This document shows, piece after piece, positions 1 to 5,350 of a stretch of 6,078 nucleotides of DNA. The position numbers and the translations under genes are program-made. The notes under the pieces were generated by a model. It was not told the origin of the DNA and did not search any database. It worked only from the letters and a program-made list of their open reading frames with translations. Source of the stretch: Pseudomonadota bacterium (GTDB taxonomy: Bacteria; Pseudomonadota; Gammaproteobacteria; Burkholderiales; Burkholderiaceae_D); assembly GCA_023435945.1 (NCBI GenBank), contig JAEZLB010000007.1:1-6078 (forward strand), read 5' to 3'. The stretch's first letter is position 1. Each line of letters opens with the position of its first letter.

Positions 1-111
1 GTGATCAGCCAGTTGCTGCTGGCTATTCCGCTGACCTTGCTTTATCAGGTGGGCATATGGGTGGCGCCAGCATTTGCCCGTGCGACGCGTGCGCCGGAAG
101 AGGCAGCCTGA
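1..111 (+). CDS. tatC: TatC, C-terminal end (5' part outside window)
   Basis: The first 37 codons of the window, in frame 1 and ending at TGA 109-111, encode the tail of the twin-arginine translocase subunit TatC. The visible protein begins VISQLLLAIPLTLLYQVGIW, which matches the last transmembrane segment of TatC (family pattern D-V/I-x-S-Q-x-x-L-A-I-P-x-x-x-L-Y-E-x-G-I), followed by a short polar tail ending RAPEEAA. TatC is the inner-membrane receptor that binds the twin-arginine signal of folded substrates. Gln replaces the usual Glu in LLYQVGI; I attach no functional claim to this. The start and most of the gene lie before the window. A strong hairpin terminator begins 35 bases after the stop, so this is probably the end of a tat operon. 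Its link to the rest of the window is that the Rieske protein encoded downstream is itself a Tat substrate. The identification rests on one short but characteristic segment. Confidence 0.85.
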   Translation: MISQLLLAIPLTLLYQVGIWVAPAFARATRAPEEAA

Positions 112-146
112 GGGCGCAATAGGGTTGATGACGTCAGCGCATTCAA

Positions 147-176
147 AAGAAAAGGCCGGTAACCCGGCCTTTTCTT
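147..176. terminator. bidirectional rho-independent terminator between tatC and the protease gene
   Basis: A perfect 13-bp inverted repeat has arms at 147-159 and 164-176 and a 4-base loop (TAAC). The core is GGCCGG/CCGGCC, extended by AAGAAAA/TTTTCTT. Read on the + strand the GC core is followed by TTTTCTTATT; read on the - strand it is followed by TTTTCTTTTG. The hairpin therefore has the form of an intrinsic terminator in both directions, as expected between convergent genes. Its right end overlaps the ancestral TAA stop (175-177) of the protease reading frame, which supports 177 as the original end of that gene. Confidence 0.85.
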
Positions 177-303
177 ATTCCGCTGCAGGATGCTTGAGGC
201 GCGGGCGGGTGCCCACTTTGACATCCAGACTGGCTTCCTGAGTTTTGCGCAGGATGCCCAAGGAAGCTTTTTGTCCTGGTTGAAGTTGCGCAATCATGTT
301 CAG
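175..303 (-). pseudogene. severed C-terminal end of the DegS-like protease PDZ domain (downstream of amber codon)
   Basis: Directly after the TAG at 304-306, and in the same frame, lie 42 sense codons and a TAA at 175-177. The protein begins LNMIAQLQPG, continues QKASLGILRKTQEASLDVKV and ends RLKHPAAE. This matches the closing part of an HtrA PDZ domain: E. coli DegS has a helix ending in EIRPG, then a strand with VVMRDDKQLTL, at the same place. There is no frameshift and no second stop, so the break is a single nonsense codon. The piece would be made only by readthrough or suppression of the amber codon, or if the TAG is a sequence error. No convincing independent start site is visible for it. 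Confidence 0.75.
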
Positions 304-1350
304 CTAATCGGTCGTATTGTTGACCATATTGCCATCAACGGATAGCAGGATGTCGCCGGGCCTCATGCCGGCATTGTCTGCGGGGCCGCCACGCACCACA
401 CCCGCGATGATCGCGCCGGAACTTTTCTTGAGGCCAAAGCTTTCTGCCAGTTCCGGGGTAATTTCCTGCAATTCGACGCCGATCCAGCCACGCGTTACCT
501 GGCCGGTCTGGATAATGGATTCCATGACGGTTTTCACGGTCGTCGCAGGGATGGCGAAACCGATACCGAGCGAACCGCCGGTGCGGGAATAAATGGCGGT
601 ATTGATGCCCAGCAGGTTGCCATTGGTGTCTATCAGGGCACCTCCAGAATTGCCGGGATTGATGGCGGCATCGGTCTGGATAAAGTTTTCAAAGGTATTG
701 ATACCCAGCTGATTACGGCCCAATGCCGATACGATGCCCATGGTAACCGTCTGGCCCACCCCGAAAGGATTGCCGATGGCCAGCACGACGTCGCCTACTT
801 TGACGTCGTCCATATGGCCGAAGGAGATCGCCGATACATCCGGCATGTCTATCTTGATCACGGCCAGGTCGGTTTCGGGGTCGGTTCCGACCAGGCGCGC
901 TGCAGCCTTGCGCCCATCCGCAAATGCGACTTCGATCTCCTGTGCGCCTTCGACCACATGGTTATTGGTCATAATATAGCCCTGAGGGCTGACGATGACG
1001 CCTGAACCCAGACTGAACTGCCTTTCCGGCGCCTGCTGGTACTGGTCGCCGAAGAAACGGCGGAAGAACGGGTCGTTCATCAACGGGTGGGCAGGCCGGT
1101 TGGCAGCGGTAGTGGTATTAATATTGACTACCGAGGGCATGGCGCGTGCGGCGGCATCGCGATAGGAACCGGCCGGTGCGCCGCCACTGGGCAGCGCTTC
1201 CCGTATCGATACCGGAGCGGTGGTCTCCGTGACCAGGGTTCTGCCTACTGTCGTATCCTGAATCCACTGCGGTTTCAGGCTCGCGACAATAAACCATAGC
1301 GCCAGACCGATAGTGACGGTTTGCGCAAACAATAACCACAGACGTTGCAT
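304..1350 (-). CDS. degS: DegS-like (HtrA/S1C) membrane-anchored serine protease, PDZ domain cut by in-frame TAG
   Basis: This encodes 348 residues of a periplasmic HtrA-family serine protease. An uncleaved N-terminal anchor lies at about residues 5-25, then a linker containing NDPFFRRFFGD, typical of Do-like proteases. The trypsin-like domain spans about 110-280 with a complete catalytic triad: His131 (TNNHVVEG), Asp161 (DPETDLAVIKI) and Ser235 (GNSGG). A single PDZ domain starts near 288 (RGWIGVELQEIT, then GGPADNAGMRPGDILLSVDG). One anchor plus one PDZ is the DegS/AlgW layout; in E. coli DegS cuts RseA to activate sigma-E, but the role here is inferred only from architecture. The frame stops at TAG 304-306, before the last helix and strand of the PDZ domain, yet the same frame continues for 42 family-like codons to TAA 175-177. 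The full gene would be 391 residues counting the stop position. The only good start is ATG at 1350, though I see no Shine-Dalgarno before it. Other possible names are degQ, algW or mucD. Confidence 0.85.
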   Translation of the reverse strand: MQRLWLLFAQTVTIGLALWFIVASLKPQWIQDTTVGRTLVTETTAPVSIREALPSGGAPAGSYRDAAARAMPSVVNINTTTAANRPAHPLMNDPFFRRFFGDQYQQAPERQFSLGSGVIVSPQGYIMTNNHVVEGAQEIEVAFADGRKAAARLVGTDPETDLAVIKIDMPDVSAISFGHMDDVKVGDVVLAIGNPFGVGQTVTMGIVSALGRNQLGINTFENFIQTDAAINPGNSGGALIDTNGNLLGINTAIYSRTGGSLGIGFAIPATTVKTVMESIIQTGQVTRGWIGVELQEITPELAESFGLKKSSGAIIAGVVRGGPADNAGMRPGDILLSVDGNMVNNTTD

Positions 1351-1365
1351 AGAAAGCAGAGCAGA

Positions 1366-2133
1366 ATGAGTGAACAGACGATATGTAGGGACGAACTTGC
1401 AGAATATCTAGCCCAGAGGCTGGATATTACCCGTTTTCGCGATTACTGCCCAAACGGCTTGCAGGTGCAGGGGCGTGCCACCATCAGGAAAGTGATCACC
1501 GGCGTCACAGCCAGCGTTGCCTTGATAGAAGAAGCTATCCGAGAAAAGGCGGATGCAATCGTGGTCCATCATGGCTATTTCTGGCGTGGTGAAGATGCGC
1601 GCGTGGTGGGAACCAAGCATCAGCGGTTGAGGCTGCTGCTTACGCATGACATCAATTTGTTTGCATATCATCTGCCGCTGGATATGCATCCCGAGCTCGG
1701 AAACAATGCGCAACTGGCGCACGTGATCGGTTTGGTGCCCACCGGACGTTTCGGAGAAAACGGCCTGGGTTGGCTGGGCGAGGTGAATGATCCGGCAATC
1801 AAGACAGTCTCCGATCTGGCTGCGCGAATTGAAACCGTACTGGATCGTACGCCCTTGATCATTGGCGATGGCTCGGCGCCGGCAAAACGCCTGGCGTGGT
1901 GCACGGGTGCTGCACAAAACATGCTGGCTGAGGCCATCGAAGCCGGTGCGCAGATTTACATGAGCGGCGAGATCTCGGAGCCTACGGTGCACCTGTCACG
2001 CGAAGCAGGTGTCTGTTACCTCAGCTGCGGCCACCATGCCACCGAACGTTATGGCGTACAGGCGCTGGGTGCGGATTTGGTACAACGCTTTGATATTGAG
2101 CACCGTTTTGTGGATATCCCCAACCCCGTTTGA
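1366..2133 (+). CDS. ybgI: Nif3/DUF34-family dinuclear metal-centre protein (YbgI-like)
   Basis: A complete 255-residue Nif3-like protein, close to the 247 residues of E. coli YbgI. Family motifs in order are CPNGLQVQG (28-36), VHHGYFW (67-73), YHLPLDMHPELGNN (101-114), SGEISEPTVHLSRE (200-213) and GHHATERYG (222-230). The expected metal ligands are all present: His68, His69, His102, Asp106, His223 and Glu227, with the spacings seen in YbgI (H63, H64, H97, D101, H215, E219). Family members form toroidal hexamers with two metal ions per subunit; the substrate is not settled and the 'GTP cyclohydrolase I type 2' label used in some databases is doubtful. The chosen start is ATG 1366, giving MSEQTICRDELAEYL; an in-frame ATG at 1345 would overlap the divergent protease gene. 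The Shine-Dalgarno signal is weak. The gene diverges from the protease gene with 15 bp between start codons, so its promoter must lie in the protease coding region. Confidence 0.9.
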   Translation: MSEQTICRDELAEYLAQRLDITRFRDYCPNGLQVQGRATIRKVITGVTASVALIEEAIREKADAIVVHHGYFWRGEDARVVGTKHQRLRLLLTHDINLFAYHLPLDMHPELGNNAQLAHVIGLVPTGRFGENGLGWLGEVNDPAIKTVSDLAARIETVLDRTPLIIGDGSAPAKRLAWCTGAAQNMLAEAIEAGAQIYMSGEISEPTVHLSREAGVCYLSCGHHATERYGVQALGADLVQRFDIEHRFVDIPNPV

Positions 2134-2246
2134 GTGAATGTTTACTGCTATGGATGCGGACGCGACTGGCTATGCTGTGTGGCGAACTAAATTGATCAAG
2201 AGTTACATATTGATCTAAAAGTAATAACAAAAACTCCCTGGATTTG

Positions 2247-2275
2247 TTGACACTGGGCAATGGATGGGCGTTAAT
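2247..2275 (+). promoter_or_regulatory. candidate sigma-70 promoter of the response regulator gene
   Basis: A perfect TTGACA at 2247-2252 is followed after 17 bp by GTTAAT at 2270-2275, which matches the last four bases of TATAAT but lacks the conserved A at position two. The predicted transcript start is near 2282, which would leave a leader of about 48 bases before ATG 2330. That placement also argues against the in-frame ATG at 2264 as the start. The -35 is strong and the -10 imperfect, as is common for promoters that need an activator; activation is inference. Confidence 0.45.
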
Positions 2276-2329
2276 ACCACATGGTTTGCGGATTTGATGC
2301 TGACAGCCTTTTCTCATACAGGACTCTTC

Positions 2330-3046
2330 ATGGCAGCAATGGCACCGGTACTTCCGGTTACCGTTTTGGTGGTTGAGGACGACGCCCTCACGCGCCGCTC
2401 CTTGTGCATGGCCATCGAGTCTGAGTCTTCCCTGCGCCTGGTCGGCGCCTGCGATACATTCCAGTCTGCGATGACGGCGCTGGGAGAGGGGCCTTGCGAT
2501 ATCTTGCTGACGGATCTTGGATTGCCGGACGGTTCGGGGTTGGAAGTCATACGAGCCTGTGCTCGTCTTTACCCGGATTGCGACATCATGGTGTTGACCA
2601 TGTCCAGCGACGAGGATCAGGTGCTGGCGTGCATAGAAGGCGGGGCGGCGGGATATGTGCTGAAAAACGCTGGTCGCGAGAATATCGTGCGTGCTTTGCT
2701 GGATCTGCATTGCGGCGGCTCTCCCATCAGTCCGCTGGTGGCGCGCAAGGTGCTAGCCCGCATGCGCAATGAAGCCAAGTCTGTTCCGCTTGCCTCCACA
2801 GGCGCAGCTTGCGCCAGCGAAGAAGGCGTGCAGTTGACCCGGCGTGAGAGCGCCATTCTGGAACTGATTGCGCGCGGCGACAGTTATGCGGAGGTGGCGC
2901 AAATACTTTCCGTGTCGGTTGGGACCGTGCAAACGCACGTGAAGAATATCTATGCCAAACTTTCGGTACATTCTCGTGGCGAAGCGGTTTATGAAGCTCA
3001 GCGCCGCGGGTTGCTGCAATTCGACTCCCTCAAAGCCAAGGCCTGA
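2330..3046 (+). CDS. NarL/FixJ-type response regulator (receiver + LuxR HTH), orphan
   Basis: A 238-residue two-component response regulator. The receiver domain (about 10-130) has the acidic pocket Glu16/Asp17/Asp18 in VLVVEDD, the phospho-acceptor Asp62 in LLTDLGLPDGSG, the switch residue Thr90 in VLTMS and Lys112 in YVLKNA, so phosphorylation chemistry appears intact. A linker (about 131-167) leads to a LuxR-type DNA-binding domain (168-229): LTRRESAILELIARG, the recognition region VSVGTVQTHVKNIYAKL, then SRGEAVYEAQRRGLL. It should dimerise on phosphorylation and bind DNA in the cytoplasm. ATG 2330 is preferred because AGGA at 2320-2323 lies six bases upstream; the in-frame ATG at 2264 lies before the predicted transcript start and would add a poorly conserved extension. 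No sensor kinase is in the window and the targets are unknown. It sits between the Nif3 gene and petA, which in relatives I recall are adjacent or nearly so. Confidence 0.9.
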   Translation: MAAMAPVLPVTVLVVEDDALTRRSLCMAIESESSLRLVGACDTFQSAMTALGEGPCDILLTDLGLPDGSGLEVIRACARLYPDCDIMVLTMSSDEDQVLACIEGGAAGYVLKNAGRENIVRALLDLHCGGSPISPLVARKVLARMRNEAKSVPLASTGAACASEEGVQLTRRESAILELIARGDSYAEVAQILSVSVGTVQTHVKNIYAKLSVHSRGEAVYEAQRRGLLQFDSLKAKA

Positions 3047-3097
3047 CTGCGTTTAGGGTTGGCTTCCTACTAGTGCTTTGCACCAGCAAGTGCTTCT

Positions 3098-3114
3098 GAA
3101 AAGGAGCGCTTTTC
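3098..3114 (+). terminator. small hairpin downstream of the response regulator, possible weak terminator
   Basis: GAAAAG (3098-3103) can pair with CTTTTC (3109-3114) across a 5-base loop (GAGCG), 52 bases after the response-regulator stop. The stem is short and AT-rich and its T run lies inside the arm, so termination would be weak. A second possible stem lies further on: CAGCCAT (3142-3148) with ATGGCTG (3165-3171) around a 16-base loop. I see no strong intrinsic terminator in this gap, so some read-through into petA is possible. Confidence 0.25.
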
Positions 3115-3234
3115 TGCCAGCCTTCCTGACGCATCGGTACACAGCCATTAGCTTTTATCCGCAGATGGCTGGTTGCTTTGTTTCTGGATGCCGGCCTAAA
3201 AATTCATTGGCACAAGCGATTTCCTCAATTTTGC

Positions 3235-3263
3235 TTTAAATCATCGAATACCTTAGCTATAAT
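3235..3263 (+). promoter_or_regulatory. candidate sigma-70 promoter of the petABC operon
   Basis: A perfect -10 hexamer TATAAT at 3258-3263 lies 17 bp after TTTAAA (3235-3240), which matches four of six -35 positions (TTGACA). The predicted transcript start is about 3270, with a leader of about 47 bases before petA ATG 3317. It is the best promoter-like sequence in the window and sits where the main promoter of a strongly expressed respiratory operon is expected. It also excludes the in-frame TTG at 3266 as a usable start, since that codon would lie at or before the transcript start. Confidence 0.65.
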
Positions 3264-3316
3264 CTTTGGTTGCTGGAAGTTTTGTAGAGATTTCGTATTC
3301 ACTAATTGGGGCTGGT

Positions 3317-3919
3317 ATGAGTAACGAAAAGCAGGTCGACTCTGGTCGACGCGGCTTGCTCGTCGCAACCTGTGCGGCGGGCGGCGTGGCTGGTTTGGCC
3401 ACGGCAGGGGTCTTTGTTTCGACCTTTCAGCCGTCGGAAAGAGCTAAAGCAGCGGGTGCGCCCGTAGAAGTCGACATCGGCGGTATGGCGCCGGGCGAAA
3501 TGAAAACCGTCGAATGGCGCGGTAAGCCGGTATGGATTCTGAAGCGCTCGCCGGAGATGCTGCAATCTCTGGACAAGATAGCGCCGGAATTGGCAGATCC
3601 GAATTCGGAACGTAATCCTGACGCGCTGACGCCTGAATACGCCCGCAATCCGCATCGTTCGATCAAGCCGGAAGTGCTGGTTGCTGTTGGTATCTGCTCC
3701 CATCTGGGCTGCTCTCCCGTTACCAAATTCCAGCCGGGTCCTCAGCCTTCGGTGCCAGATGACTGGCAAGGCGGCTTCCTGTGCCCCTGCCACGGTTCCA
3801 TCTTCGACCTGGCCGGCCGTGTCTATAAGAACAAACCCGCTCCCGATAATCTGGAAGTCCCGCCGCACATGTACCTGAGCGACACGAGACTGCTTATCGG
3901 TGAAGATAAGAAAGGCTGA
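3317..3919 (+). CDS. petA: Rieske iron-sulfur subunit of cytochrome bc1
   Basis: A complete 200-residue Rieske protein of ubiquinol:cytochrome c oxidoreductase, of normal length for bacteria. A twin-arginine signal-anchor begins the protein (Arg11-Arg12 in SGRRGLLV), followed by a hydrophobic Ala/Gly-rich membrane helix to about residue 37, so the folded [2Fe-2S] head is exported by Tat while remaining tethered. The cluster boxes are complete: CSHLGC (127-132) and CPCHGS (156-161). By family knowledge Cys127, His129, Cys156 and His159 bind the cluster and Cys132-Cys158 form the disulfide. At the position of the conserved Tyr in mitochondrial and alphaproteobacterial proteins (CHGSxYD) there is Phe163, as I recall from other beta/gamma sequences; loss of that hydrogen bond is known to lower the midpoint potential. 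The start is ATG 3317 with GGGG five bases upstream. It leads the petABC operon, and petB begins eight bases after its stop. Confidence 0.97.
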   Translation: MSNEKQVDSGRRGLLVATCAAGGVAGLATAGVFVSTFQPSERAKAAGAPVEVDIGGMAPGEMKTVEWRGKPVWILKRSPEMLQSLDKIAPELADPNSERNPDALTPEYARNPHRSIKPEVLVAVGICSHLGCSPVTKFQPGPQPSVPDDWQGGFLCPCHGSIFDLAGRVYKNKPAPDNLEVPPHMYLSDTRLLIGEDKKG

Positions 3920-3927
3920 GCGTAATC

Positions 3928-5331
3928 ATGGCATTCCAAGAAAAGCAACTCCCTCCCGACGCGCCGGTTGCGGCCAAAGCCCTGAATTGGGTTGACTCCC
4001 GCTTCCCGCTGACCAAGCTGTGGAACGAACAGTGGGGCCGTTACTACGCGCCCAAGAACTTCAATGCCTGGTACATTTTCGGTTCGCTGGCCATGCTGGT
4101 GCTGGTGATCCAGATCGTTACCGGTATTTTCCTGGTCATGCACTACAAACCGGATGCACAACTGGCGTTTGCTTCCGTTGAATACATCATGCGCGATGTG
4201 CCCTGGGGCTGGCTGGTGCGTTACATGCACTCGACCGGCGCTTCGGCCTTCTTCGTTGTCGTGTATCTGCACATGACCCGCGGCCTGCTCTACGGTTCGT
4301 ATCGCAAGCCGCGTGAACTGATCTGGTTGTTTGGCGTTGCCATCTTCCTGGCACTGATGGCTGAAGCTTTCTTCGGTTACCTGCTGCCTTGGGGCCAGAT
4401 GTCCTACTGGGGCGCACAGGTTATCGTGAATCTGTTCGGCGCTATCCCGTTCATCGGTGAGCCGCTGTCCCTGTGGATTCGTGGTGACTACGTGGTGTCC
4501 GACGCTACCCTGAACCGCTTCTTTGCATTCCACGTGATTGCAATTCCGCTGGTTTTGCTGGGCCTGGTTGCCGCTCACTTGATGGCGCTGCACGAAGTGG
4601 GCTCCAACAATCCTGACGGTGTCGAAGTCAAGGAAAACCTGGGTCCTGATGGTCATCCGGTAGACGGGATTCCTTCGCATCCCTATTACTCGACCAAGGA
4701 CATTTTCGGCGCAACGGTATTCCTGTTCTTCTTCAGTGCCATCGTATTCTTTGGTCCTGAAATGGGCGGTTACTTCTTGGAATACAACAACTTTATTCCG
4801 GCAGATCCGCTGAAGACGCCTCCGCACATTGCGCCGGTATGGTATTTCACGCCGTTCTACTCGATCCTGCGTGCCGTGACTTCTGACTTCATGATCTGGC
4901 TGATCATCGGTGTTGCTGCTTATGCACTGCTGGTTATCCTGAAGACCAAGCTGAACGGCACCCTGAAAGCTGCAACGGGCGTTATCGCGCTGGTCGTGAT
5001 CGCTGCCATGCTGATTTTCGATGCGAAGTTCTGGGGCGTGGTGCTGATGGGTGTTTCCGTGCTGATCCTGGCTGGCTTGCCTTGGCTGGATCACTCGCCG
5101 GTTAAATCGATCCGTTATCGTCCGGACTGGCACAAGTGGGTGTACGTGGTATTCGGTATCGCGTTCGTGATCCTGGGTTACCTGGGCGTGCTGCCCCCGA
5201 CCCCGGTTGGCACCATCGTGTCGCAAGTATGTACCTTCATCTACTTTGGCTTCTTCCTCTTGATGCCGTGGTGGAGCACCAGTGGTACGTTCAAGCCTGT
5301 GCCTAACCGTGTGACCTTCCATGCCCATTAA
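3928..5331 (+). CDS. petB: cytochrome b subunit of cytochrome bc1
   Basis: A complete 467-residue di-haem cytochrome b, the membrane core of complex III with quinol-oxidising (Qo) and quinone-reducing (Qi) sites. It is a full-length b, not a split b6/subunit IV. Helix A is at about 46-71. Haem ligands are His101 and His115 in helix B and His202 and His217 in helix D (FAFHVIAIPLVLLG to HLMALHEVGSNN). The helix B pair is 14 apart and the helix D pair 15 apart, one more than in mitochondrial and Rhodobacter b. The Qo motif is PVWY (303-306, then FTPFYSILRA) rather than PEWY, a variant I recall from beta/gammaproteobacteria. Further helices lie near 258-282, 320-340, 349-365, 368-386, 404-423 and 428-449; the segment at 341-367 lengthens the C-terminal half. 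It follows petA by eight bases with a poorly spaced AAGG, which suggests translational coupling, and precedes petC by 19 bases. Confidence 0.97.
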   Translation: MAFQEKQLPPDAPVAAKALNWVDSRFPLTKLWNEQWGRYYAPKNFNAWYIFGSLAMLVLVIQIVTGIFLVMHYKPDAQLAFASVEYIMRDVPWGWLVRYMHSTGASAFFVVVYLHMTRGLLYGSYRKPRELIWLFGVAIFLALMAEAFFGYLLPWGQMSYWGAQVIVNLFGAIPFIGEPLSLWIRGDYVVSDATLNRFFAFHVIAIPLVLLGLVAAHLMALHEVGSNNPDGVEVKENLGPDGHPVDGIPSHPYYSTKDIFGATVFLFFFSAIVFFGPEMGGYFLEYNNFIPADPLKTPPHIAPVWYFTPFYSILRAVTSDFMIWLIIGVAAYALLVILKTKLNGTLKAATGVIALVVIAAMLIFDAKFWGVVLMGVSVLILAGLPWLDHSPVKSIRYRPDWHKWVYVVFGIAFVILGYLGVLPPTPVGTIVSQVCTFIYFGFFLLMPWWSTSGTFKPVPNRVTFHAH

Positions 5332-5350
5332 GCCGCAAAAGGGATAAGAA

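Noticed and set aside
129..136. TGACGTCA palindrome downstream of tatC
   Set aside because: It is an isolated 8-bp palindrome between a stop codon and a terminator, with no promoter nearby; chance is enough to explain it.
45..293. Open frame of 82 codons on the - strand past the end of the protease
   Set aside because: It is in a different frame from the protease, crosses the terminator hairpin and the tatC end, and has no recognisable content. The true continuation of the protease is in its own frame beyond the TAG.
175..330. A frameshift as the cause of the shortened protease
   Set aside because: The PDZ-like sequence continues in exactly the same frame on both sides of the TAG, so a nonsense codon and not an insertion or deletion explains the break.
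1408..1992. Open frame of 194 codons on the - strand across the Nif3-family gene
   Set aside because: The + strand frame carries all Nif3 motifs and metal ligands; the antisense frame has none and no supported start.
2192..2224. FNR-type site (TTGAT-N4-ATCAA) upstream of the response regulator
   Set aside because: Both TTGAT half-sites lack the matching ATCAA at the required distance (AGTTA after the first), so no full FNR/Crp-like box is present.
2264..2329. Upstream in-frame ATG codons (2264, 2297) as the response regulator start
   Set aside because: 2264 lies before the predicted transcript start and neither has a good ribosome-binding site. ATG 2330 has AGGA at proper spacing and starts just before the receiver domain.
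3208..3223. Sigma-54 promoter suggested by TGGCAC upstream of petA
   Set aside because: The -12 element is missing: the two bases that should be GC, 10 bp after the GG, are TT.
3266..3316. Extended petA start at TTG 3266
   Set aside because: It would overlap the predicted transcript start next to TATAAT 3258-3263 and add 17 residues before a typical Tat signal. ATG 3317 gives the usual protein.
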